The notes under the pieces were generated by a model, which worked only from the letters and a program-made list of their open reading frames with translations, did no database searches and was not told the DNA's origin. Positions 8,165 to 16,710 of a stretch of DNA of 64,000 nt are shown in pieces. This stretch comes from Nocardia sp. Its GTDB lineage: Bacteria > Actinomycetota > Actinomycetes > Mycobacteriales > Mycobacteriaceae. Position 1 is the stretch's first letter. Each line of letters begins with the position of its first letter. A program made the position numbers and the translations under genes. The stretch lies in the NCBI RefSeq assembly GCF_025465275.1, contig NZ_JAODNK010000080.1, forward strand, positions 62,001 to 126,000, read 5' to 3'.

Positions 8165-8899
8165 TCATTCGACGAAGCGGGTGCGGAGGGCTTCGCGCTG
8201 GTCGGGGGTGATGCCGAGTCTTGCCAGGTAGCCGTCGAGGCTGCCGTACGTCTCGTTCATCGTGGCGGTGGCGGTGTCGAGGTAGTCGGCGCGGACGCCG
8301 AGCAGGTCGTCGGAGATTTCTTCGTCCGATTCGGTGGCCATGAAGGCGCGCAGGGTGGGGACGGCGTCATTGCTGAGCAGGTAGTCGGCGTAGACGTCTT
8401 CCTCGACGACGTCGACGGCGCGCAGCAGGGTGGCTACTGCCCAGCCGGTGCGGTCCTTGCCCGCGGCGCAGTGCACGAGCGCGGTGCCGGTGAGGGCGGA
8501 GTCGGCCAGGGCCTTGATGGCGGTGTGCGCCTCGGGCATGGCGGGGAAGAGTCGGTAGACCTCCACCATGTGCAGGCCGGCGGTGGCCGGATTGCGGGCT
8601 TCGTTCGGCGGGGTCTCGCCGATGCGCGAGTCGAAGGGCGTCACATGCAGGCGGACCCGGTCCGGGAGCGCGTCATGGCCGATGTAGTCGATTTCGGCGT
8701 GCCCGCGCAGATCGTGCACGTCGGTGACGCCGAGTTCGAGCAGGCGGGCGCGCCCGTCCTCGTCGAGCCTGCTGAGCTGGGCCGAGCGCAGCAGTACTCC
8801 ACTGCGGATGTGGTTGTCGGCCGTGGTGCGGGCCCCGCCCACATCGCGGAAGTTGAAGGTGCCGGTGAGCAGGAACGGATCGTGCCGCGCTGAAGTCAC
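8165..8899 (-). CDS. PtpB-like tyrosine/dual-specificity protein phosphatase
   Basis: 244 residues from a GTG at 8899. The signature HCAAGKDRTG places the catalytic Cys at residue 144 and the phosphate-binding Arg at 150; the Lys-Asp inside the loop is typical of the mycobacterial PtpB family, which also accepts phosphoinositides. The N-terminus (GTFNFRDVGG) is the conserved start of this family. M. tuberculosis PtpB is exported to act on host signalling; whether this one is exported cannot be told, as no signal peptide is visible. It may instead counter the Ser/Thr kinases of the cell. Confidence 0.87.
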   Translation of the reverse strand: MTSARHDPFLLTGTFNFRDVGGARTTADNHIRSGVLLRSAQLSRLDEDGRARLLELGVTDVHDLRGHAEIDYIGHDALPDRVRLHVTPFDSRIGETPPNEARNPATAGLHMVEVYRLFPAMPEAHTAIKALADSALTGTALVHCAAGKDRTGWAVATLLRAVDVVEEDVYADYLLSNDAVPTLRAFMATESDEEISDDLLGVRADYLDTATATMNETYGSLDGYLARLGITPDQREALRTRFVE

Positions 8900-9329
8900 C
8901 CCGACAGGCTATCGGTGGGCGTCCGAACGGGAGGTGTCCTGGCCGCTCACCGGATGTGAATTCCGTGTCGTGAGCGGCGCGTTGCGCATACGGCATGCGG
9001 TTCGGTCATGTGGGCTCGGGCACAGTCGGTATCTTTGAGTGAACCGAAGTCCGTAAAATACCAATCGGTTCTAATGTCCGATTTACCGGGCGATCTAGGA
9101 ATTCAGCGATTCCTATTCGATCGCGAGCGAGTTCCGATTAGGTAACGAAACATTCCTACGGTACGAAATCGGCTATCAAAGCTGGTCATGGACCCAGAAA
9201 ACGACGTATCGTTGATACCTGTTGAACGGGTACGCCGGGTCCTGCTCGGGGGTCAGTGCTGATCTGCAAACCCGTTGAGCGAGCTCCGCAGCCTAGTTGC
9301 GTGAGTTCTTTCGCTATAGGGAGTTGTAG
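8900..9329. other. 430-base intergenic region, less GC-rich
   Basis: No convincing gene. The part from about 9036 to 9230 is visibly less GC-rich than its surroundings, with stretches such as GTAAAATACCAATCGGTTCT. AACGGGT near 9226 and ACCCGTT near 9271 could pair across about 40 bases. The region probably holds the promoter of the gene at 9330 and, divergently, of the phosphatase. I cannot assign boxes with confidence. Confidence 0.4.
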
Positions 9330-9812
9330 TTGAGCGCTAGTGGAGAAATCGTCCAGGTCGGATTGCGTCCGGCCATGGCAGAAGCCATCGAGAAGGCGGC
9401 GGCATCGCTCGATATCACCGGTAGTCGCGCGTTACGAGTGCTGCTGCATGCGGGCGTGAGCGCCCTGTGGCCGATTCTGAAGTCCTCACCCGAGCGGCAG
9501 ATTCGGGCCTACGAGTCCACGCTGGTCATTCTGCGCCGCCGCTGGGAAGGCGGTGGGGGTGTCTGTGTGCCGGATCCGCAGGCCTCGGCCATGTTCCGCG
9601 GGCTCGATGCGGACGTCACCGAGTTCCTCGAGATGTGTTCCAAGCGTTCGGGGACGCAGTGGCTGGAACCGGTGGATGCGATCGCCGCCTATCTGGTGGC
9701 TGTCATTCAGGGGATGGTGTTGCGCTGGCTGGCCGATTGCGACGACGAGATATCGCTGGTTGTGCTGGACGATCTGGTGTCGTACGTGTCCACCAAGGCT
9801 GTCGACCTCTGA
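9330..9812 (+). CDS. Hypothetical protein, possibly related to the TetR C-terminal domain
   Basis: 160 residues from a TTG at 9330, preceded by TATAGGGAG. It is rich in helices. The C-terminal part (AYLVAVIQGMVLRWLADCDD) resembles the ligand-binding end of TetR regulators, where a similar GLxLRWLxD pattern is common. The N-terminal 40 residues (VGLRPAMAEAIEKAAASLDI) are not a clear TetR helix-turn-helix and might instead be a ribbon-helix-helix-like or diverged DNA-binding segment. It may be a regulator that lost or changed its DNA-binding part. The less GC-rich DNA before it is consistent with transfer, but this is weak evidence. Confidence 0.6.
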   Translation: MSASGEIVQVGLRPAMAEAIEKAAASLDITGSRALRVLLHAGVSALWPILKSSPERQIRAYESTLVILRRRWEGGGGVCVPDPQASAMFRGLDADVTEFLEMCSKRSGTQWLEPVDAIAAYLVAVIQGMVLRWLADCDDEISLVVLDDLVSYVSTKAVDL

Positions 9813-9886
9813 CGGGCCCGATTCGAAGTTCCTGTGCGTTCGCCCATTTGCTGGACGTATGACCAGTTTCGTGGTCGAATGACCTG

Positions 9887-11062
9887 GTGACCGAAACGTC
9901 GCCGATTTCCGGCCTGCACGTGGCCACCGCCGAACTGGATCCGCCGCTGGCCGCCCTCGACCTGGCCGCACTGCGCGCCAATGCCGTCGATCTGGTTCGC
10001 CGTGCGCGTGGGGTCCCCGTGCGTGTGGCCAGTAAATCCGTGCGCTGCCGCGCCGTGCTCCAGGAGGTGCTCGGCAGCGACCTCACCAGGTCCGGCGGCT
10101 TCGCCGGCATCATGGGCTACTCGCTCGCGGAAGCCCTCTGGCTGGCAGGGCTGGGCGCCCGCGATATTCTGCTGGGGTATCCGACCACCGATCGCGGCTC
10201 GCTGGCCAAGTTGGCCGCGGATCCGGTGCTGCTGGATTCCATCACCCTTATGATCGACGATGTCGATCAGCTCGACCTCATTCGCACCGCTGTCGGTGAA
10301 AAGGTCGCTCCCCGTGTGTGTATCGACGTGGACGCCTCGCTGCGCATCGGGCCGCTGCACCTCGGCGTGCGCCGCTCGCCCATTCGCACGCCCGAACAGG
10401 CGGGCCGCCTGGCCGCTACCGCCCGCCGCCGTGGTTTCACCGTGGTCGGCGTCATGACCTACGAGGCGCAGATCGCCGGGCTGCCGGATACGAATCCCGC
10501 TGTGCGACTGGTGAAGAAGGCCTCCGCCTTCGAAATCGGGCGTCGCCGCAGGCAGGTGCTGGACGCTGTGCGCAATGAGGTCGGTGAGCTGGAGATCGTC
10601 AATAGCGGCGGTACCGGCTCCATCGAGGTGAGCATCTCCGACTCGAATGTCACCGAGGTGACTGCCGGGTCCGGTCTCTACCTGCCGACCCTCTTCGACG
10701 GCTACCGCAATCTGGCTCCGCGCCCGGCGATGTATTTCGCCTTGCCGGTGCTGCGCCACCCCGCCGAGGGTATCGCCACCGTCTTCTCCGGCGGTTACAT
10801 CGCCTCCGGTCCGACCGGTGCCTCCCGAGTGCCGAAACCTGTGTGGCCCAAGGGATTGAGCCTGATCGGCACCGAGGGCGCGGGCGAAGTGCAGACCCCG
10901 CTCACCGGAGCCGGCGGCCTCGCCATCGGCGACCGGGTGTGGTTCCGGCACGCCAAAGCCGGCGAACTCTGCGAGCGCTTCAATCAGGTGAACCTGGTCG
11001 ACGCCGACGGCACCCGCATCGAAGTCCCGACCTACCGCGGTGAAGGCCAGAACTTCGGCTGA
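9887..11062 (+). CDS. PLP-dependent alanine racemase/D-threonine aldolase-like enzyme
   Basis: 391 residues from a GTG at 9887. The fold type III barrel shows the cofactor Lys in VRVASKSVR (Lys50) and a phosphate-binding region near VNSGGTGSIE. The C-terminal beta domain (VPTYRGEGQNF end) matches the family annotated as amino acid deaminase/aldolase in mycolic-acid actinomycetes. It probably acts on a D- or beta-hydroxy amino acid by racemisation, deamination or retro-aldol cleavage. It lacks the second catalytic Tyr environment of classical alanine racemases as far as I can see. No metabolic partner is adjacent. Confidence 0.82.
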   Translation: MTETSPISGLHVATAELDPPLAALDLAALRANAVDLVRRARGVPVRVASKSVRCRAVLQEVLGSDLTRSGGFAGIMGYSLAEALWLAGLGARDILLGYPTTDRGSLAKLAADPVLLDSITLMIDDVDQLDLIRTAVGEKVAPRVCIDVDASLRIGPLHLGVRRSPIRTPEQAGRLAATARRRGFTVVGVMTYEAQIAGLPDTNPAVRLVKKASAFEIGRRRRQVLDAVRNEVGELEIVNSGGTGSIEVSISDSNVTEVTAGSGLYLPTLFDGYRNLAPRPAMYFALPVLRHPAEGIATVFSGGYIASGPTGASRVPKPVWPKGLSLIGTEGAGEVQTPLTGAGGLAIGDRVWFRHAKAGELCERFNQVNLVDADGTRIEVPTYRGEGQNFG

Positions 11063-11085
11063 TCGCCTGTCCGAGCAGTCATCCC

Positions 11086-11160
11086 CGTCATGCCGGCGCG
11101 CTTTTGGCCGGAATCTACTGTGCTGGGGGAGATCCCGGCCAGAAGCATGCCGGTATGACG
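11086..11160. repeat. Family 2 repeat, inverted pair
   Basis: Units CGTCATGCCGGCGCGCTTTT and, facing it, GCATGCCGGTATGACG are separated by a short spacer between two convergent genes. Both units have point differences from the other copies. Confidence 0.8.
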
Positions 11161-11182
11161 GGGGATGCTTTCGTTCCCGAAG

Positions 11183-14100
11183 TCAGACGCGGTCGAGCTG
11201 CAGCACTGCCGCCAGGTCGGAGAGTTCTGCTGTGGTGGCGGGCAGGTATTCGGTGAGCAGCGGTGAGCGGATGATGATGGCCGACCACATGGCGCGCGAG
11301 ATGGCGCTGGTCAGCCAGTGGCGGGACAGCAGCGTGCCGATGCCGTGCGGGGCGTCCTTGGGGGCCGAGGTGGTCATCGAGACCAGGACCACGGCGGCTT
11401 CGCGGCCCTGGAAGTGATCGGCGGTGCCGACCAGGACATCTTCGATCCTGGCGCGGGACAGTAGCGTTCGGATGCGCGCGACCTGAGCGTGATACGGGGC
11501 GACGACCAGAATGTCGTGCGGATGCAGGGGGCGGGTGACCGCGCCGGTCTGCCACGGCAGGCCGAGCAGATTACGAACCTGGCGGACGATTTCGCGGGCC
11601 TCTTCGGCGGATTCGGTGCTGTTGCCGTGGTGTTCGACGGTCACGGTGCGCACGCCGGGCGCAATGCCCTTGAGTTCCCTTGCCAGGGTGACGGTTTCAT
11701 TGGACCGCAGGCGATTGTCGTAGCGCAGCCGCGAGACCGGGCCGCACATGCGCGGATGCATGCGCCAGGTGCGATCCAGGAAGTAGCCGAAGACGGCGGG
11801 CAGGGTGCGATGTGCGCCGACCAGCCGGCCCAGCGCCGATTCGTCGACCGGCGCCGGATGCATGCCCTGCCCGGCGCCGGGTGCGGGATCGCCTATCAGC
11901 AGCAGGTTTCGGGCGCAGACCGCGACCGCGACGGCATCGGCCAGCGGGAATTTCCCGGCATCGGCGATCACCAGCAGGTCCAGGCTGTCGCGGGAGATCC
12001 GTTCCGGATCGGCGAAATCGCTCGGAAGTCCGCCCACCACACCACCATTGACGGCATTATCGAGGAAGCGGCCGTACTTCGACGCGTCGATGGGCAGCCA
12101 CTCCGGCGCCACCGATTGGGTATCGGCCTTGGCGACCAGCTCCGGGAGCACGCCGACCTGCACCACCGCGTCCAGTACGTGTTCGACCGCGCCGTGTGAG
12201 AGCGCGACCACTCCGATTCGCCACTTGTACCGTGTCACAAGCCTTTCCACCACGCGGGCGGTGGTATCGGTCTTGCCGGTGCCGGGCGGGCCCTGCACCG
12301 CCACATACGAATTCTGCAATTCGAGAATGGCGGCGGTGACAGCGGCGGCATTGTCGCCGAACACTTCCGGCAGCGCCTTGCCCGCGCGCAGTCGCGGCGG
12401 ATGCCCGCCGAGCAGATCGAAGATCGCGGTCTCGGGCACCTCGGGCAGCGTCACCAGCAGCTGGTGCGCAATATCTTCGAGGTTCTCCTCCAGGTACTCG
12501 TTGCGGCCGGGCGGACAGGGCACGATCGCGGTGGGCAGCTCGTCGTAGGGCTCACAGCTGTCGGGCAGCAGCTCCACCACCCGGACCACATCCTCGAAAT
12601 TGGTGTCCAGTGAGCAGCCGAGCACGGTGGCGTGCGCGGCGGCGCGCCGGCCCGGCATGGCGGTCATGCCCGGGACGGGACGGTCGTACAGCGTGAGCAC
12701 CCGGGTGCCCGGCGGCGGCGCATTGCCGGTGCCGAGTCTGCCGGTGAGCGTGAGGTATCGGCGCATGGGGCGCTGACCGGTGCTGTGCCAGTTGGTATCC
12801 ACCGTGCCCCAGTCGGCGACCAGAACGCCCGGCGTATCCGCCCACTCCTCCACGGGGTGGTCGAGCCGGTCATCGTGCGCCCACCGCAGCGGCTGCCGCT
12901 CCCGCCGGTGATAACCCAGCGCGGCCGCGGTGAACGCCGCCGTCACCTGCGCCGAAGATCGTTCCCGCCCATCGCGATACCCGGTGTCGGCGAACTCCCG
13001 CAGCGCCGCCTCCACCTCGTCGGGCCCGGTCTCCCAATAGTCGTACGACAGCCGCCGAGCAGGCTGCACCCCGTGCTCCTGCGCCAACTCGATCAGCCAA
13101 TTCCGCAGTCGCAGCACAGCTCCCGGCCCGGTATTCGCAGCAGCCTCAGGACAGCTCACCGTCGCTCTGATCGTGCTGGCGCCCGCTGCACCGATCGCGG
13201 TTGCTGCCGCGGTCCAGGGTGCGCGCGGCTTGATCGCGGTGGCTGTGGCCGCGCGGGCAGTAGACGCTTCGGAACTACCTGTGGATGCGGCCCCAGAATC
13301 GGCGAGCCCGTGTTCAGTGTGGTTCGCAGGGGTGCTCGTAGTGCCTTCGAGGTAGCTCGCGTACGGCGTGTTCGGATCGCTCGTGGCGGTGTCCACACCT
13401 GTGGCCCGGTTCGGGGGGAGCTGGCGGACGTCGTAGGAGCGTTCGCCGACGATCATGGCGGCGCGCACGATGGGGTACAGGTCGACGAGGGCCGGAAGGA
13501 GTTCGGCCACTACGTCTTCGCCGTCGGGGTAGCGTTCGCCGATTGTGCTGAGCAGGGGGCGCAGTTCACCGCGGTAGTGGTGGATGCGCAAGTCGGGATG
13601 TTCCCACTGGCGTTCGGTGAGGAAGTCCAGTAGGGCGTCGGCATCGTCGTCCCAGGACGGGACATCCTGTGCCGCAGCGGTATCGCCGAGGGCGCTCGTA
13701 TTCTCGCCGCGAATGGTGAAGGCGTGCACGCCATCTGCCGACCAGTTGGACCACACCTCGATCTGATCGGGTGCGCTCACACTGACGAACAGGTCGCCCC
13801 GGCTGGGCTGGGGGAGTGCGGCCAGCGCACCGGCATCGACGAGGGTGTGCGTGGGGTGGCCGGTGTGCTCGCGCTCGAGCTGGAGTTCGGCTTGGCGGCG
13901 CAGGACGGTGAAAGCTGGTGTGGGAACACCGGACACGGTGGCGTCGGCGGCGGCCAGGCGGTCCACTGTGGTGATGCCGGCATCCCGGAGTTGGGCACGG
14001 GTGGCGGCGCGCATACCGGCGACCAGGAGCAGATCGCGGCGGGATTCCAGTTCGGCGGTGCAGGCCCGGCAGTGACCGCAGGCGAGGAAGCGGCGGTCAC

Positions 14101-14740
14101 CCCACTGCACGGGCAGCAGCTCACCGAGTTTGGCTTCCAGAATGTGGTTCAGGCGGTCGCGGCGGGCCCGGTAGACGACGGCGATATCGGCGAGCGAATG
14201 CGTGGTCGCGACGCCGTCCAGCCATAGCCGGGCCTGCGATGCGGGCCGGAAGCCGTTGCCGCGCAGTGCATCCGCGGTCGCGGCCAGGGTGAGCAGGGCG
14301 GGCAGGCGGGTGTGCCGGGTGGCGACGGCGGCGGGCAGGTAGTCGTGGGTTTCCGGGGCGCCGTCGCGCACCAGGAAGTCGCAGCGGGTGGCGAAGGCCC
14401 CGTCGAAGACGACGGCTCCCGCGACCGCGTCGGCGTTCGCGCGCAGCGCGGCGAAGGTCTGCTCGTGCGCGGCGTGCAGCGCCGCGGTGGTCGCCGCCGG
14501 ATCGGCATGGTCTCGGACGCGCACCCGCACCACGCCCGCACCGAACCGGTCGCGCAGGTCCGCGAGCCGATACTCCACCGCCGGATCGCAGGCATGCGCC
14601 AGTACACCGGGCGCCGGGTATTCGATCGACGTCACCAGCCCCAGTTCGGCGTCGAGCGCGCGCAGCAGCGCGAACTCACAACGCGCCGCCGACACCAGGT
14701 CACCGGTGCTGCACACGACACGATCACCGAACAGAATCAA
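11183..14740 (-). CDS. TM0106-type RecB-like nuclease/SF1 helicase fusion with eroded catalytic motifs
   Basis: 1185 residues. I place the start at the TTG at 14740 because AGGAGG lies eight bases upstream and LILFGDRVV matches the usual start of the family. N-terminal part: Cys21 plus C221-x2-C224-x2-C227, the pattern of a 4Fe-4S RecB/Cas4-type nuclease. The expected catalytic residues look lost: Asp121 remains in CDFL, but the DTKLAR-like motif reads AAVATR and the QLAAYAD-like motif reads TLAATAD. C-terminal part: Walker A GPPGTGKT is intact (Lys823), whereas the DEAGQ motif reads ADAGK (926-930). FQGREA and SAISRA helicase motifs follow. The protein may bind DNA and nucleotide but not cut or unwind normally; this is an inference from remembered consensus sequences. 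Confidence 0.85.
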   Translation of the reverse strand: MILFGDRVVCSTGDLVSAARCEFALLRALDAELGLVTSIEYPAPGVLAHACDPAVEYRLADLRDRFGAGVVRVRVRDHADPAATTAALHAAHEQTFAALRANADAVAGAVVFDGAFATRCDFLVRDGAPETHDYLPAAVATRHTRLPALLTLAATADALRGNGFRPASQARLWLDGVATTHSLADIAVVYRARRDRLNHILEAKLGELLPVQWGDRRFLACGHCRACTAELESRRDLLLVAGMRAATRAQLRDAGITTVDRLAAADATVSGVPTPAFTVLRRQAELQLEREHTGHPTHTLVDAGALAALPQPSRGDLFVSVSAPDQIEVWSNWSADGVHAFTIRGENTSALGDTAAAQDVPSWDDDADALLDFLTERQWEHPDLRIHHYRGELRPLLSTIGERYPDGEDVVAELLPALVDLYPIVRAAMIVGERSYDVRQLPPNRATGVDTATSDPNTPYASYLEGTTSTPANHTEHGLADSGAASTGSSEASTARAATATAIKPRAPWTAAATAIGAAGASTIRATVSCPEAAANTGPGAVLRLRNWLIELAQEHGVQPARRLSYDYWETGPDEVEAALREFADTGYRDGRERSSAQVTAAFTAAALGYHRRERQPLRWAHDDRLDHPVEEWADTPGVLVADWGTVDTNWHSTGQRPMRRYLTLTGRLGTGNAPPPGTRVLTLYDRPVPGMTAMPGRRAAAHATVLGCSLDTNFEDVVRVVELLPDSCEPYDELPTAIVPCPPGRNEYLEENLEDIAHQLLVTLPEVPETAIFDLLGGHPPRLRAGKALPEVFGDNAAAVTAAILELQNSYVAVQGPPGTGKTDTTARVVERLVTRYKWRIGVVALSHGAVEHVLDAVVQVGVLPELVAKADTQSVAPEWLPIDASKYGRFLDNAVNGGVVGGLPSDFADPERISRDSLDLLVIADAGKFPLADAVAVAVCARNLLLIGDPAPGAGQGMHPAPVDESALGRLVGAHRTLPAVFGYFLDRTWRMHPRMCGPVSRLRYDNRLRSNETVTLARELKGIAPGVRTVTVEHHGNSTESAEEAREIVRQVRNLLGLPWQTGAVTRPLHPHDILVVAPYHAQVARIRTLLSRARIEDVLVGTADHFQGREAAVVLVSMTTSAPKDAPHGIGTLLSRHWLTSAISRAMWSAIIIRSPLLTEYLPATTAELSDLAAVLQLDRV

Positions 14741-15067
14741 TCGCGGCCCTCCTGTGTCTCTCCGCCGACACCCGCGACCCGGACGCGCGCCATTGCGTGC
14801 CGAGTCGCGCAACAGCGTAGTGACTCCCTACATCGAGGGGTGTTGCCAGGTCGCTTCTGCGTGCCGCCCCCGCCTATCCCGCCACAGCCGCACGTCAGCC
14901 CCGGTTTGCGGGCGATGTTGGGAGACAACACGACTCGTGCGGGCACCGGTCCCGCGCAAGTGCTCATGCCCCGCTCGGAGGCCGGAAAGCCCATCGGGCA
15001 TCCCGGCGTGTCGTCATTCGCGCCGGGCTTTGCGCGCCGTCGTGCGGGTGTTTGCGACAATCGCCGG
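14741..15067. other. Divergent promoter region, 327 bases
   Basis: Spacer between the divergent nuclease/helicase and hydrolase genes. It should hold both promoters. No gene and no clear repeat is seen; open frames crossing it are continuations of shadow frames. Confidence 0.4.
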
Positions 15068-15811
15068 ATGCCGTATTTCGAGGGCGCCCGCGGGCGGCTG
15101 CACTACCGCCACTGGCCCGTCGACCACTCCACGGCAACCCTCGCCCTCCTCCCCGGAACCGGCCAGCACAGCGGCCACTACCACCGCTTCGCCCGCGCTC
15201 TCGCCCCCGCAGGCATCGAACTCTGGACCCTCGACACCTCCGGCCACGGCCTCAGCGAAGGCAACCCCGACCGCCCCGGCACCCTCCCCGAACTCGCTGC
15301 TGACGCCCTGGCTTTCCTCACCCTCCTCCCCGCCCAGCCCCCGCACTTCCTGATGGGCCACTCCCTGGGCGCAGCCACCGCCGTCGCCGCCCTCCCCTCC
15401 ACCTCGCAACTCGCAGGCCTGATCCTCTGTGGCACCCCCAAAGCCGTACTCGAAGGCCGACCCCCGAACTCCGCCCGAGGCAGCGCAGTGGACCCTCGCC
15501 GACATGCTTCGGCTGCTCGCGGGGACCATGCCTCGAATCTTGCAGGCGGCGAAAGCGTTCCGACGTTGCCGGGCGGCGGCATCGGGGACGGGCGCGAAGC
15601 GGTGCTGCCGGAGGGGATTCCGGTGTTGTTCGTGCACGGGGTGGATGATCGGCGGACTCCGGTTGAGCCGGTGCGGGAGTGGGCGCGGCGTGCGGCGGCC
15701 GAGTTTCGGGAGTACGAGGATGCGGGGCACGATTTGCTGCACGAGCCGGTGCATGCGGAGGTGACCGCGGATATCGCCGACTGGGTTCGCTCGGTGGTCG
15801 GCAGGCTCTGA
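15068..15811 (+). CDS. Alpha/beta hydrolase (monoacylglycerol lipase-like), middle segment out of frame
   Basis: 247 residues from the ATG at 15068. The nucleophile elbow is GHSLGAA, and the acid and His are in HGVDDRRTP and EDAGHDLLHEP, so the catalytic triad is complete. From about 15465 to 15575 the annotated frame gives an odd Arg/Gly/Ser-rich stretch (residues about 133-170), while the +1 frame of the same DNA reads AAQWTLADMLRLLAGTMPRI, a good amphipathic lid helix with GC-rich third positions. Two compensating frameshifts, or sequencing errors, would explain this. Function may be preserved because the lid is tolerant. Family assignment is sure, substrate unknown. Confidence 0.8.
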   Translation: MPYFEGARGRLHYRHWPVDHSTATLALLPGTGQHSGHYHRFARALAPAGIELWTLDTSGHGLSEGNPDRPGTLPELAADALAFLTLLPAQPPHFLMGHSLGAATAVAALPSTSQLAGLILCGTPKAVLEGRPPNSARGSAVDPRRHASAARGDHASNLAGGESVPTLPGGGIGDGREAVLPEGIPVLFVHGVDDRRTPVEPVREWARRAAAEFREYEDAGHDLLHEPVHAEVTADIADWVRSVVGRL

Positions 15812-15876
15812 CCGCGGGCACGGGGTGTTGGCCGGTGATCTCGAACCGTCGGGGCCGGAGGCGCTTCGACGAACGG

Positions 15877-16515
15877 TCAGTTCTCGGGTGGGGCGGGGTG
15901 GAGGAGCTGCACGACCTCTTCGTCGGTGAGCTGGTGAAAGTCCCGGTAGACGCCGCCCACGCCGCCCAGGGAGCGGGGGACCAGCGGGCAGACGACTTCG
16001 TCGGCCAGAGCTCGAATGCGGTGCAGCGCTTCGGCGGAGGAGACCGGCACCGCGACCACCAGGCGGCGCGGTTCGTGCATGCGGGCGACCTCGCAGGCGG
16101 CGGCGACGGTCGCGCCGGTGGCCATGCCGTCGTCGGCGATCAGCACGGTGCGGTCCTTCAGCGGAATGGGCGGTTCGGCGCGCAGCACCTGGCGGCGGCG
16201 TTCGAGTTCGACCCGCTCCAGATCTTCGACATCGGCGAATTGCTCCGGCGTGACGCCGGTGTGCTGCACCACGTCGACATTGAGCACCCGCACCCCGTCC
16301 TCCCCGATGGCCCCCATGGCCAGCTCCGGCTGCCACGGCACCCCGAGCTTGCGCACCAGCAGCACATCGAGATCCCCGCCGATCACCTCCCGAATGGCCA
16401 CCGCCACCGGCACCCCGCCCCGAGGCAACCCCAACACCAGCGGGTCCGCCCCACGCAGGTACCCGAGCACCCCGCCCAGCGCCCGCCCAGCAGCCCCCCG
16501 ATCGGGATAGATCAT
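15877..16515 (-). CDS. Phosphoribosyltransferase family protein
   Basis: 212 residues, ATG at 16515. The PRPP-binding loop is VLIADDGMATGAT (about residues 122-134), and the N-terminal LGLPRGGVPVAVAI is the pyrophosphate-binding region of this family. A hood segment with VRKLGVPWQPELAMGAIGED is typical of predicted phosphoribosyltransferases often found near dienelactone hydrolase domains in actinomycetes and proteobacteria. The nucleobase is not known. It converges on the hydrolase gene ending at 15811. Confidence 0.85.
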   Translation of the reverse strand: MIYPDRGAAGRALGGVLGYLRGADPLVLGLPRGGVPVAVAIREVIGGDLDVLLVRKLGVPWQPELAMGAIGEDGVRVLNVDVVQHTGVTPEQFADVEDLERVELERRRQVLRAEPPIPLKDRTVLIADDGMATGATVAAACEVARMHEPRRLVVAVPVSSAEALHRIRALADEVVCPLVPRSLGGVGGVYRDFHQLTDEEVVQLLHPAPPEN

Positions 16516-16603
16516 TGCCCCCAGTCTAGTCGCGGCCCCGCAACGGCCTGCCGAACAGCTCGAATGCTGTTCAAGACCCCACCTTTACGACAGTGCCCCT
16601 ATG

Positions 16604-16710
16604 TTCGTGGCCCGTCTCGGTCTGGACTGACGTAGTGGGGGAGCGAAGCGGAGGAGGGAAGACCGAGACAAAGGGGCCACGAACCCGCCCGGAGCGAAGC
16701 GGAGGGCAAT
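16604..16710 (+). repeat. Family 1 covarying hairpin repeat, copy A
   Basis: Outer helix TTCGTGGCCC (16604-16613) with GGGCCACGAA (16674-16683); inner helix GTCTCGGTCT (16614-16623) with AGACCGAGAC (16660-16669); a four-base bulge lies on the right side. The loop and the 3' tail both contain GGAGCGAAGCGGAGG. The tail runs into the stop codon of the amidase gene at 16710. Both flanking genes are on the minus strand. Confidence 0.9.

Noticed and set aside
14312..15067. N-terminal extension of the alpha/beta hydrolase frame to 14312
   Set aside because: It would overlap the divergent nuclease/helicase gene, and the residues before the ATG at 15068 do not resemble any hydrolase.
16604..16683. 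Family 1 hairpins as simple rho-independent terminators
   Set aside because: They lack a U-run, have long conserved loops and tails, and occur in both orientations relative to the neighbouring genes, so a plain terminator role does not explain them.
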